Assembly (NCBI GenBank): GCA_019321725.1
Contig: CM033115.1
Coordinates: forward strand, 10,922,673-10,986,672
Reading direction: 5' to 3'
Origin: Paulownia fortunei
Taxonomy: Eukaryota > Streptophyta > Magnoliopsida > Lamiales > Paulowniaceae
DNA: 64,000 nt
The notes beneath the pieces are model-generated. The model had not been told where the DNA came from. It saw only the letters and a list, made by a program, of their open reading frames with translations, and did no database searches. Numbering within the stretch: position 1 is the stretch's first letter; each line of letters starts with the position of its first letter. Both the position numbers and the translations under genes were made by a program. Positions 22,164 to 34,318 of the stretch are shown one piece after another.

Positions 22164-22478
22164 TATAAAAATTTCATCATCGAAATTTTACTTACCAAAA
22201 AGCTTTAGATATTTAATTATCATTTTATGCTTCCTTTCCCAAGTAGTGTCTCATGTTGATTGACTTCTCATTAGTACCTTAACTAATGAGATATTCTCAT
22301 TTTGATGTTGCTTTACGTCCCTTACTACAATCTCTATTAGGCTTTCTTCGTATCTCTATCCTCAATTTAGTTTTATTGGTTCCTTGTTCAGTAGATGAAA
22401 TAGATTCATGACATACTTCCATAAAATGAACACATAAAATATATTGTGAACTCCAGAAATTGATGCAAAGAGGTCGAG
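22164..22478 (-). pseudogene. C1 integrase C terminus (3' of solo-LTR insertion)
   Basis: The minus strand reads DLFASISGVHNIFYVFILWK from 22478, then a frameshift, RYEESLIEIVVRDVKQHQNE, ISLVKVLMRSQST, TTWERKHKM and KYLKLFGK with a stop. This is the end of the gypsy integrase and its C-terminal extension (family pattern VHxVFHVSMLRKYV...IPLVKVLWRNH...ATWE). It stops at the PPT. The 5' part of this domain lies across the inserted solo LTR at 25417-25500. Confidence 0.8.
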
Positions 22479-25411
22479 TGTCACAACCTTCCAACAATAT
22501 GTATAAATATTTATATAAACAACCTGTGCAACATAATTTGTGCACGTATGCATGTGTATAATTTTTTTTTCTATTCAATTCAACAAAACATTGATAAAAG
22601 TAAAGTGCTTTCATATACTGTAGCATTGTATGTACATATGTAGTTATTAAATATTAACCAAATCTATCAAAACCATCACAAACCCAAACTCTCTATCACA
22701 AAAGAGTTTTGAAAGTGATATACACGATAAAGTTACTAATATAACACAATAACTATAAAATAAAAAACACAGTCCACAAAATAGCCCAACAGGTCATCAT
22801 CTAAGTACATTAATCTTTGAAAGCCTATAGGAGCTCCACTGCCAGCCAGTAAACCAAAGGTCTCAAGTGTCACGATGTTCACCTACAATGCATGAATTAC
22901 ATGAACTAATGCTCAATAAGTAAAAATCATGCATGACAAGAGTATAATATAAAATCTCATGCAACTCAACTCTAAGATATGATGTTATAAGTGTGTCCAA
23001 TTGAGTACTCATAAATCAAAGAGTTTTTATTAAAAATCACTTCATTTATTAGGCCCTTGGCCCACCTAATATGCACCGGATAGAGCTTCGAAAAATATCA
23101 ATAATCATATGGCCATAAATAAATTGACTCATTCCAAGGGCCATCTCCTGGGATCACCAGAGGTCCACCCTCTCGTGACCACTAGAGGCACACCCCCTTG
23201 TCAACCTCTGTGATCCTCCGAGAAGTAACACTCGTGGCGCCCCAAAATATCATATAAGCATGCCTTGCATACCTTGGTACACTGGCCAACTAAAATATTT
23301 TTTTTCTGAACTCGTGCATGCAAGAACCTCCACTATACTCATATATCGTGCATGCACATGTAAATGCTCATGAATGGTATGTTCAATATAAAATGCAAGT
23401 CATCTTGCTCTCAAAATGTTTCAAGAATCATAAGACTCTCAGTCAAATTTAATATCATCAACACATTAGGTATAAATGCTTCAAGACATACTATGTTCAT
23501 GCATTGTAGTTGCAAATTGATCTTTATTTACTTTTCACTTAATTGGTGGCTTAGTCTAGATTTGTTTATTGTTACTTTCCAATCTTAGATGTAAAATAGC
23601 CTGTAATATTACCCAACATCAAGCACCATTCCCAATTTGGCAAGTTGAAAGCATAAAATATCATACTAAGACCTTAAATACCAAGTTATCTAGGTAACAA
23701 TCAAGCTTTTACAAATTAGAACCCAATCTAGTCCCTCCAATACCTTGATTTCTCATCTTAGATATATGTAAACATCATATAATTGAAGTATTATAACTCT
23801 AATATTATGTATCTAATTGTTAACACTCAATAGCAATATGTCTAGGTTGAAATATGCTAAGTTATCAAATGGGACACATTCTAACCATATCCAATCACTC
23901 CAAAAATTTTACCACACTTAGATAATATGTATATCAATGTAACCATATCATATAATTGCTAAAAATCATGGATATAGCTTCCCAAGTTCAGCTCTCTTCA
24001 TGACATACTGAAACAGATTATTTTCCTACTGTGACAGTTTTACACACTTCATGACATTAATAGTTTTAGCACCCTTAAGTATATTCAATCACTCCCAAAT
24101 TTTCACCATATTTATATAACACATATAAAGAGACAACTAGTTCAAAGTACTGCCAAAACTAATGGATTTATTGATGTAAAATTGGCACCATTCACATAGG
24201 ACAGAATCTGAATTTAAAAAAAAAAATAGTTTTGAGCACCTCTTTAATTATCACACTATATTACAATTTATAACCTCTATAAACTTACATACATCACCTA
24301 GACTCATATATAAACACATATATGGTGAAATAAATAGGTTTTAATCAAGTTATTATACATATATAAAGCATAAATATAAAAAATCAACAAGTATACAGTT
24401 TCTGTTCCTAGTGATTTTTATTGTGATTTTGCAACTAAAAATCCTTCTTTTGTGAACTATAAGACCACAAATATCATCCTAACATGATTATAATCAATAA
24501 TAGAAGCTTTAAAAATCATAAACCCTCAAACAATTCAAGAACTTAAATAAAAAACATGAGTTAAAGCTCACCTATGCACAAATTTTAGCTTCAACTTGCT
24601 CCTCCTTACTTCCCTTTACTTCCTTCACTTTTTTCTTTACTTGGAATTACTTGAGAGCAATTTATAAAATTCAATATGAATGTTTTGGAAGTGAAATAGC
24701 TAAAAAAATAGTTTTTGGTCGTGGCTCAAGGATAGAAATGAAGAGAGGTTGAGGTAGAAGCTTGAGGTGGCAAAGCATGAGGTGGCAAGCTTGAGGTGTC
24801 AAGTGGTGGTTCAAATATGATATTTTTCATACTTTATACATCTTCAATCTACTGTTTCTCAATATTTATTTAATCTATTTACAATCTATTTTAATCTCCA
24901 TATGATTGGATAATAAATGTTTGCCCCAATTTCTTAACCGTTCATTCGGTCTCTAAATCGATTGACACCTGATTCTTAAATGATTGTCTAGTTTATTTTC
25001 TAAAATCACATGCACATATGAACCTTGTATTATGACACTTAAATCACATGATATCATGTCCGATATCCTAAGTATGTTAATCTATGGATGTATATCTTTA
25101 AAACACCTCGATCAATTCGAATCGAATTATATAAGCTTACTAGTGACACCTTTAACACTTCTAAAATTATAACATAAAACCTATGAATATCCACTATATT
25201 TATCAATCTATTCTCTATCATATCTAAATATAGAATCACTTAATTAGGTTGTAGGATCTCAACCACTAACATCAAGTGATACATTGGAGGTATAATGATT
25301 AAGAATGCTATAAAAGATGCGATGTAGATATTAATGCAAATTAGCATATAGGTAGCATGTAGTGCATGGATCATATTGGTCAAATAAGTAGTGTAAGGTT
25401 TGGGTATTACA
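22479..25411 (-). mobile_element. Solo LTR C2 inserted in C1 integrase, 2933 bp
   Basis: Plus-strand ends are TGTCACAACC and GGTATTACA; the minus strand starts TGTAATACCC. It is flanked by TCGAG on both sides (22474-22478, 25412-25416). It is collinear with but clearly diverged from the C1 LTRs, sharing the GGTCATCATC block, CTACAATGCATGAATTA and the TTAGATGTAAAATA stretch. The integrase coding sequence on the two sides joins (ITEKNEDITCKL | DLFASISGVHN) once it and one TSD are removed. No internal domain is present, so it is a solo LTR. Confidence 0.92.
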
Positions 25412-25416
25412 TCGAG

Positions 25417-27900
25417 TTTACAGGTAATATCCTCATTTTTCTCAGTAATGCAAAATAGATTAATGTACCTAGAATCAAGTTTGTATATAACATTCCCAAA
25501 TTTTATTTTATTTTTGCCCAAGCCACATAATCTATTTCATTGGAAACACCTTCAAAAATTTGATCCCCTATCATAAATTGCAACAATATTCCTCTTTAAT
25601 CTGCATAACTCTATGGTCACCTCTAACTAGTTTCCATACATTGCCAATTTGTTCTACCACTTCTATCATTTTCCAAACCATATTCAGTCTAAAAGAACAC
25701 CATATTTATTTCAATAAAATGATGACCTATATTTTCTATCATACAATGTCTCATAGAAGACTATCCCATGTAGCCTTATCACTGTTGTTATAAGAAATTC
25801 CACCCAAGGAAATTTTTTCTCAATTAACGTGAACAATCTAATGTACAAGCTCTAAGCATATTTTGCAAAGTCTAATTTGATTGTTCTGATTGCCCATTGA
25901 TGCTTGGATGATCATAGTACTAAAATATAATTTTTTTCCTAATACCCGATTTAAGATCTTCTAGAAAGTGGACAAATACCTTAAATCTACATTAAAACTA
26001 ATAGACACTAATAAATCATAAAGTTTAACCACTTCCTATACATTTATCTTTCCATAGATTTCCAAGAAATACCTAGGGTAAATTGAGAAAGAATGAGCAT
26101 ATTCAATTAACCTATGAACAATAACCCAATTCCATTATCATATACAAAATTCATGAATGCTTTTCCATTTCGATCTAAAAATAAAAGCAGAACTAAATCA
26201 TTATATAAGCACTTTTACGTATATCCTTTTTTTTCGTGGCAAACCAAACACTAACAATATATTCCATAATAGCTTGTCCAGTATCCAATATCTATATATT
26301 TTCTTGATATCACAAACATCATTCATACCACTAAATAAAATAAATAAAAAGGTACATGATCATTACCTAAAACTTAGTTTTGCAATTTCTTATCCCTCAT
26401 TGTCACATCTATCTATTATTAATAGATTATTATCACTTATCACAAAAATTTATTTAAGTGCCTTTGATGCCTTTCATCTTGATCCTAACCTTTCATCGAC
26501 CTTATTTTGAGCATTTGAAATTGGATCAATCAAAATCAGTCTTACCAAAATATTAATAAACAAATAATTCACCATTTACTCTAATTCATCCTCTATACAA
26601 CCCTCAACTCTCATAATAATTTATGATGTAAAATTTATTTGAATATTAGTCTATTGAGATACTTCATTCCAATGACATCTGTAGTTATATGGATCATACA
26701 ATATATTCACTTACTAATAATATCCATCCTTTCTTCAAGTTCAACTCCTTTTAAGTATATAGACATTTCAAGTACTTCAGTTTTGTAATGTCATATATAG
26801 TATTACATAAATAATCTAGTTAACTCGAAGAGTGTCGAGTAACTTTTCTATATTACATCAAACATATATCAAAACACAATGAGATACACTACTATACATA
26901 ATAAATAACTTATATCTAAAGTTGGAGTCACTACTGAAACTCAAATCAATTCTCTTTAAGTAATTAGAGATTTCTTCCCATTTAACGAACCATTCAAATT
27001 TTATATACATGCATGTATGATGAAATAAAGCAGTAACAACTAAGGAGAAAATTTTGACTGAATACTCAATAATATCACTAACCTAGAAAACTTTTCTTAT
27101 TTTTATCACATTTATTAGTCTTCTCTATTTCAGTACAACCTCGAAGTTTTGAATAGTTACAATGATACCTTCTTAAGAAAATTACTAGTCCCAAAAATAA
27201 ATATTGTATTATAAAAATAAAAGATCACATTTACTAAATTAAACAAATAATTTTCTACTTCCTTAGAGTTTCCAAGATCATATTGAAAGGTTAATCATAT
27301 TTCTCCTCATTGTACACTAAGATATCATCAATGAATATCACCTCAAACATACTCATATAGAAACATCAAACACATTATTCATCAGGTATATCAAAATAAT
27401 TAAGGCATTAGTCAACCCAATGACACAATAAGAAATTCATAATTAATTCCAACTTAAAATCAATCCCTAAGATCATAGTAGCTCATCTTAATTTATCAAA
27501 TAAACCTTAATATGAAAATTTATACTTATTATAAATTAATATTCAATTCAGTTGCAATAAATAATATATAACCTCAAGATTGATCTTTCTTCTAGGTGAA
27601 TATGAAATGGAGCCTGTTTAGAAGAAGCACTAGACCTTAATGCCTTACCTAATATTATAACAATATCACTTAAGATTCATCAAATTCTTATGGGTGTGTA
27701 TGATAAACTAAAAGAGAGATTAGATTTGTTCTTACAACTGTATCTAGGATAAAATCAATTGATTAGTCAATAGCATGCCCAAAAACTTCTTTTCAACATG
27801 TATCAAGAGATCTAAGATCACATAAATAGATTTTTAGTAAACTTGGTCATTTATAAAAATTATAACGCAGCCCAAAGATGGATAATAACTCTTTCTTACT
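25417..27900 (-). pseudogene. C1 pol remnant (RT to integrase), heavily mutated
   Basis: The minus strand contains the RT core FEVIFIDDILVYNEEKYD (about 27345-27290), with the catalytic FIDD intact, followed by ETLRK (the family's QTLRE). Near 25500-25417 comes KLDSRYINLFCITEKNEDIT, the integrase KLSPRYIGPFEI-type segment. Between them RNase H and the integrase core are too degraded for me to place by eye. Stops are frequent throughout. The plus-strand frame at 26157-26510 is antisense to this and not a gene. Confidence 0.65.
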
Positions 27901-28451
27901 ACTTTCTTTCATATTGTAGAAAATTATAATTTGACAATCTTCTTTATTTTTTGCAAATAGTAAACATTTTTCTGCTATGTTTTCCATAAAATTTCTAAAT
28001 TTTCATCACCTAGATCTTAAATGTCTTAATAATCCACAATGCATAATTCTCAATAAATCAATCAACACAGAAGGTTATATCATAATCCTAGCCAATACAA
28101 CAAAATTAACCTAGAGTTCTTAAAATCTAATTTGTTGATCTTGAATTTCCAAATAGAATTAAAACATTGTAACTAAACTCATATATATATCAAGTACCAT
28201 ATTCAGTCTTATTACATATTTAGTGGATAATAGAGAATATGTAGCTCCAAATATAGAATACTAAACTTAAATTTTATACCTGTTATTATTGATAAGTCTC
28301 CCTCAACATTATTATACAAAATCTTAAAACACATGACCAATATTATTCATGAAATACAAAATAAATTATACAACAAATAAAACTTATTGGCACAGTTGTG
28401 TTATACCAGTTTCAAAGATTATGTATATGGACAGTCTATAGAACCACAAAT
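27901..28451 (-). mobile_element. C1 5' internal remnant, gag and protease missing
   Basis: Only about 1.1 kb separates the primer site from the RT active site, against roughly 3 kb in intact relatives. I see no zinc knuckle or protease DSG motif. A large internal deletion is inferred. Confidence 0.45.
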
Positions 28452-28469
28452 CGAGTTGTAATACCATTC
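28452..28469 (-). promoter_or_regulatory. C1 primer-binding site, tRNA-Met type (degraded)
   Basis: On the minus strand, after the LTR end GTGTTACA, the sequence is GAATGGTATTACAACTCGAT. TGGTATTACAACTC parallels TGGTATCAGAGCTC, the primer site of many plant gypsy elements. It fixes the orientation and the left end of the 5' LTR. Confidence 0.75.
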
Positions 28470-31400
28470 TGTAACACCCCCAACATTAAATATAGATATT
28501 TATATAACAATAATTTTGACAAGGTAGCACATGTGTGAGCATGTGCATATATATATATATATATATATATGTTTATTTTTTTTGTCAAATGTAGTAGTTT
28601 GAGAGAATAGTAAAATGGTTTCTCACACATAACCTTGTATTTAGAAAAATCATCATTTATATAAAAACACAACACATATCACAATCATGCTATTCTCAAT
28701 CTTATTTACTATAAAATTTCAAAAGTTATATAAGATACGACATCGCAAAGTTATAATATGATAGACTAAAAAATTAAAATAATAGCCTATACTTTCGAAA
28801 GAAGTAAGGACATTTTGTATTTTGTAACCCTTTACATATAGACAACAATTCACATAATAATAATGATTATAAAAATTAGAATATGCCCACAACACAACCG
28901 AGTAGGTCATCATCTATGTACACTGATCCTCAAAACCTGTAAGAACCCCAATGGCTTGCCTAGTAAGTCCATAGTATCAAGTATCACCAGACTCATCTAC
29001 AATGCATAAATTATATGAGCTAACACTCAGCAAGTGAAGATTATGCATGTCAAAGAATAATGCACAATATCAAGTCATGCATCTCAAAATATTTTGCTTA
29101 CAATGCAATTGCATGCATCAAAATATTTATCTCAAAATTATTTCTTTCTTGGGCCCCTAACCAATGCTACAATCCTATACACTGGAAAAGAGCTTTGCAC
29201 ACCGCAATAATCCAATGGCCAATTATCATATAAGCATGCAAATCCATGCATACTTATAAGCATGCAAATCCATGCATACTTATAAGCATACAAATCCATG
29301 CATACTTATAAGCATGCAAATCCATGCACGCAAACCTGCAAATCCATGCATACAACCATGCAAATCAATGCATGCTTCGGTGCACTAGTAGTGATTAGCA
29401 AAAATATTTTTCCTTTCTGAGAATCATGTCGTGTAATGTAAGATTTATCACAATGCTCCTATATCATGCATGCATGAGCCAATGCCCATGTATGTATGCT
29501 CAATGAACATGAATAACAGTAATGCGTTCCCTCTGCCATGCACATATGATCTATGATATTGCATATAAACCACACCTTTACTATGTTTATGCATTATAGT
29601 TGCAAATGAATCTTTACTTACCTTTGATCGGTTGTGTGTTACTTCTAGGTTTCTTCAGTATTACTCCCTAACCCTAGATGTGAAACAATATATAAAAATA
29701 CAAGATATAAATCACCATCCTCAATTAACAAGTTTATTATACCTAATGACTAGATCTTGAATCTCAATTAACTAAACAACCTTACCACTTAGAAATTATA
29801 ACCGAATACAACCTTCTACGCACCTTTGTTCCACATCTTAAATATATACTAACCTTATTTAATTAATGTATTATAACTCTTATAACATCCACCTAAATTT
29901 TAGGGGTCAAATACACCACATCTATGTTAGAACATGTTAATGAACCAAATGCGACAGATTCATAATTTCATATTTTTTTGTTGTCATATTAATTTGCATG
30001 ATGAATTTGACACCCATAGATATATTCATTCACTCTCCAATTTTTATCAAACTTAGATAACATCAAAAAACCTATAACCATATCATATAATGGCTAAAAC
30101 TCACGGATATAGGTTTCCAAGTTCAGCTCCCTTCACAGCATATTGAAACAGATTTTTCCTACTGTGACACTTTTGCGCACTTCATGACATTAATGGTTTT
30201 GGAACCCTTATATATATCCAATCACTCTCAAATTTTTTACCACACTTAGATAACATATACACAGAGACAAACAGGTTATAGTTATTCCAAAACTAATGGA
30301 TTTAATGCTGCAAAACCAGTCTCATTCTCATAGGATAGAATCTAAAATTCGATGGTGATATTTTTGAGCATCTCTTCAATGTCATGCCTTTTTTCAATTT
30401 CTAACCAATGAAAATTTATTCCAATACTTTTAAAGGTTCTATTCAATATACTATACACTTTTGAAGCCTAAAACACAAGAAAATAGCAATGTGATAGTTT
30501 CTGCCACAAGTATTTGCTATTAAGTGTTTGTCATCAAAAACCCTTTCTTTGTGCACCAAAGTCTAACTAAAAACTTTCTAACACTTTTATAAGAGATATT
30601 GAAATCTTAAGACACAATAAACCCATTCAGAATAATCTAAAAACCAAAGGCAAAACCGTAGGTAAGTGTTACCTATGTAGATTTTGAGGTTGAACTGGAT
30701 GGTAATGAGTTCTCCTTTGTATTTCTTGCTTTTATTTCAACTTGGAATCAATTTGAAGCACTTGGAGACCTTAAGGTATGAGTTTGGAAGTTAAAAATGG
30801 CTGAAATAAGGGTCTGGTCATGACTTAAGGGTGAAGGAAAGCTTGAGGTGGCACTTGAGGTGCTTACTTAAGCTTGGTAACAAGCATAGGGTGTCAAGTT
30901 GTGGTATAAATTTGACCTTTCACCCATCTTTCAAGTTTAGATCAGATGTATCTTACAATATATTAATTTTATTGTATCCTATTTTAATTACCACAAGATC
31001 CCATAGATAATTTACAAGCTAATTTCTTACCCGTTCATTTAATTTCTTACCCAATTGTCACCCGATTCATGAATAATTATCCATATTAAAAATTATATAA
31101 TCTTATATATAAATGAATATTATAATATCACATTTCAATCATAGCATCTTATGTCCAATGTACCAAATATTCAATTTACCCATATATACTTTTGAAATAC
31201 CTAGATGAAATCGAATCAAACTATATAAGTTTACTAGTAACACTTTTAACACTTCCAAAATTATAACCTATATATCTGATCTATATCCAATATTGATCAA
31301 CCTCATTTTCTTCTTATTTCAATATAAAATCAACTACTTGGATTAGAAAATTCAATAACTAATACCGTGCAAGAGCTTCAGAATTAAGTTTAATATTCAA

Positions 31401-31522
31401 GAATGTCTTATAAAATGAGATAAATTATGCAATGTCAATAGAAATGCAAGCAGCATATAAAATTAGCATGTAATGCATGAATCATATTGACTAAGTGAGT
31501 AGTGTGAGGCTTGGTTATTTCA
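28470..31522 (-). mobile_element. C1 5' LTR (Ty3/gypsy), 3053 bp
   Basis: Plus-strand ends are TGTAACACCCCCAACATT and TTGGTTATTTCA; the minus strand starts TGAAATAACCAAGCC. It is followed on the minus strand by the primer site and matched by 20056-22151 plus 6227-7075. It contains a (TA)n tract (28548-28570) and a 26-bp minisatellite. Outside it on the right the 106-bp array resumes with GTGGG; the other end of the element, in the inverted segment, has GTGAG. Small open frames here are fortuitous. Confidence 0.9.
29230..29390. repeat. 26-bp minisatellite inside the C1 5' LTR
   Basis: ATAAGCATGCAAATCCATGC then ATACTT is repeated about four times, then decays into CAAACCTGCAAATCCATGCA-like units. 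The inverted partner at 6255-6345 has about two. Confidence 0.85.
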
Positions 31523-34318
31523 GTGGGCGTAGCTTGTGATTGGTAATGTGAAACTTTCACTAGCAATAACTTGGGTTTTTTTATTCTGTATCTTATAATA
31601 CACAACACACGATAGAGTAAAGAGGTGGTGGGGGTGCCTAAGGGTTTGTAGTGTAAATATTTCAATAGCAAAAGCTATGTCTTTTTAGATTCTACTTCTT
31701 GAAATATGTATTACAGAAGACAGAGCTAGTGAGAAGGTAGGGGTGGCCAAAAGTTTGTTGTGTGAAAATTATAAAGGTTTTCTGGATTATGCATCTTGGA
31801 ATGCATAACACAAGAGAAAGTACTGAGAAGGTGGGAATGGTCGGGGTTTGTAGTATGAAAAATTCAATTGTAATAACTAAGACTTTTTGGATTCAGCATT
31901 TTGAAACATGGAACATAAGAAAGAGTAATGAGGGGTGAGGGTGGCCTGGGTTTTTGTGGTGTGAAAATTTCAATAGCAAAAACAAGGGTTTAAATTCTTC
32001 ATCCTAAAATACTGAATATAAGAGAGAGTGTTGCAAGATGGTGGGGATGGTCTGGGGTTTATAGTGTCAAAATTTTAATAACAATAACTAGGGTTTTTTA
32101 GATTTAATATCTTAGAATATATAACATAGGAGAAATAATAAAGGGGTGGAGGTAGCCTGGGATTTGTAATGTGAAAATTTCAATAGCAATTACTTGAGTT
32201 TTTTAGATTTTACATCTTATAATACAGAGCACACAAGAAAGTAGCAGGGTGGTGGGGGTGCCTTGGGGTTTGTAGCGCATTATTGAAAACTAGGGTTTTT
32301 CATGTTCTACTTCTTGAAATACAAAATATAGGAGAGTAGTGGGAGGGTAGGAGTGACCAGCGCTTTATGATTTGAAAATTTTAATAATAATACATCTTGG
32401 AATATATAACACAAGAGAGAGTAGCGAAGTGGTGGGGTTGGTCGGCGTTTGAAGTATGAAAATTTCAATTGTAATAATTAGAGTTTTTCGGATTCTCTAT
32501 CTTAGAATATAAATCACAAGAGAGAGTAGTGAGGTGGTTGGGGGTGGCCTGGGATTTTCTTGTTTGAAAATGTTAGTAGAAAAAATAAAGGTTTTTTAAT
32601 TCAACATCTTGAAATATTTAACACGGGAGAGAGAGTTGCAAGATGGTAGGTTGGCATGGGGTTTATAACGTGAAAATTTTGAATAACAATAACTAGGATT
32701 TTTTGAATTCAACATCTTAGAATACGTAACATAAGAGAGAATAGTGAGGGGGTGGGTCTGGCTTGGGATTTGTAATGTTAAAATTTCACTAGCAATAACT
32801 TGGGTTTTTTTTATTCTACATCATGTAATTCAAAGCACACGAGAGAGTAGTGAGATGGTTAGGGTGCCCTAGGTTTTGTAGTATGAATAGCAAGAACTTG
32901 GGCATTTCATATTGTACTTCTTCAAATACAGAATACAAGAGAGAGAGTAGCGAGAGGGTGAAGGAGGCCACGAGTTTGTGGTATGAAAATTATAATAAAA
33001 ATAAAAACAGTTTTTGAGATTCTACATATTAGAATACATAACATAAGATAGAATAGCGAGTGGGTGGGGATGGTCTTGTGTTTGTAGTGAGATAATTTCA
33101 GTAGGAAAAATTAGGATTTTTTGAATTCTACATTTTGTAATACAGAGCATAAGAGATAGTAGCAAGGTGGTGTGGGTGCGCTGAGGTTTGTAGTGTGAAA
33201 AATTATTTAGCAAAAATTAGGGCTTTTAAGATTCTACTTCTTGAAATACAAAATATAGAAGATAGAGTAGCGAGAGGGTTAGGGTAGCTAATTGTTTGTA
33301 GTGTAAAATTTTTAATGATAATAGCATGTGTTTTCTAGATTCCACATCTTAGAATACAAAACATATGAGAGAATAGCGAGGGTTGTGGGTGGCTTGAGGT
33401 TTGTAATGTGAAAATTTCATTTATAATAAGTAGTGTTTTTGTATTCTACATCTTGGATTATAAAACACAATAGAGAGTAGGGAGGGGGTGGACGTGGCCC
33501 GGGCTTTTACTATGAGAAATTTTTAGTGACAAAAATTAGGGTTTTTTTTATTCTACATATTAAAATAGTGAACACTGGAAAGAGAGTTGCAAGATGGTGG
33601 GGTGTCTGGGGTTTATAGTGTGAAATTTTTAATAACAATAACTAGAGGTTTTTGGATTCAACATCTTAGAATACATAACAAAAAAGAGGGTACTGAGGGG
33701 GTGGGGGTCCCGATTTGTAATGTGAAAATTTTAATAGCAATAACTTGAGTTTTTTGGATACTACATCTTGTAATGCAGAGCCTAGGAGAGAGTAGCGAGG
33801 TACAGGGGTACGCTAAGGTTTGTAGTGTGAAAATTCCATTAGCAAAAACTAGGACTTTTCAGATTGTACTTCTTGAAATACAGAATACAGGAGAAAGAGT
33901 AGTGAGAGGGTGGGGTGGCCAAGGGTTTTTAGTATGAAGTTTATAATAGTAATAATAATAGTTTTTGTGATTCTACATCTTAGAATACATAACACGAGAG
34001 AGACTAGAAAGGGGGTGGAGGTGGTCTTAGGTTTATAGTGCGATAATTTCAGTAGGAAAAAGTAGGATTTTTTAGATTCTACATCTTGTAATACAAAGCA
34101 CAAGAGAGAGTAGCGAGATGGTGGGGGTGCCCTAGGGTTTGTAGTGTGTAAAATTCATTACCAAAAAGTAAGGCTATTAAGATTCTACTTCTTGAAATAC
34201 AAAATACAGAAGAGAGAGTAGCGATAGGGTAGGGGTGGCCAAGCATGTGTAGTGTAAAAATTTTAATGACAACAACAAGGGTTTTTTGGATTCCGTATCT
34301 TGGAATATGTTGCAGATT
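31523..34318 (+). repeat. Main array of a ~106-bp tandem repeat with higher-order period
   Basis: About 26 degenerate units in one orientation. A unit reads GAGAGAGTAGCGAGGTGGTG, GGGGTGGCCTGGGGTTTGTA, GTGTGAAAATTTCAATAGCA, AAAACTAGGGTTTTTTGGAT, TCTACATCTTGAAATACA. Spacing of successive TTTGTAGTGTG marks is 105-108 bp. A variant TCTACTTCTTGAAATAC (or TGTACTTCTT) appears at about 31691, 32306, 32913, 33233, 33865 and 34184, intervals of 615, 607, 320, 632 and 319, so every third or sixth unit is alike. It is bordered by the C1 LTR on the left and the G LTR on the right. Antisense frames at 31435-34103 run through units and are not genes. Confidence 0.88.

Noticed and set aside
22297..22626. 109-codon minus-strand frame as a distinct protein
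   Set aside because: It crosses the junction between the solo LTR and gypsy integrase; only the part below 22478 is integrase-derived, and partly in another frame.
26157..26510. 117-codon plus-strand open frame
   Set aside because: It lies antisense to the degraded C1 pol, has Ser/Ile/Asn-rich composition of AT-rich DNA and no family motif.
31523..34318. CRISPR-like array
   Set aside because: Units are directly adjacent, about 106 bp and diverged, with no constant short repeat separated by unique spacers; the DNA is plant.
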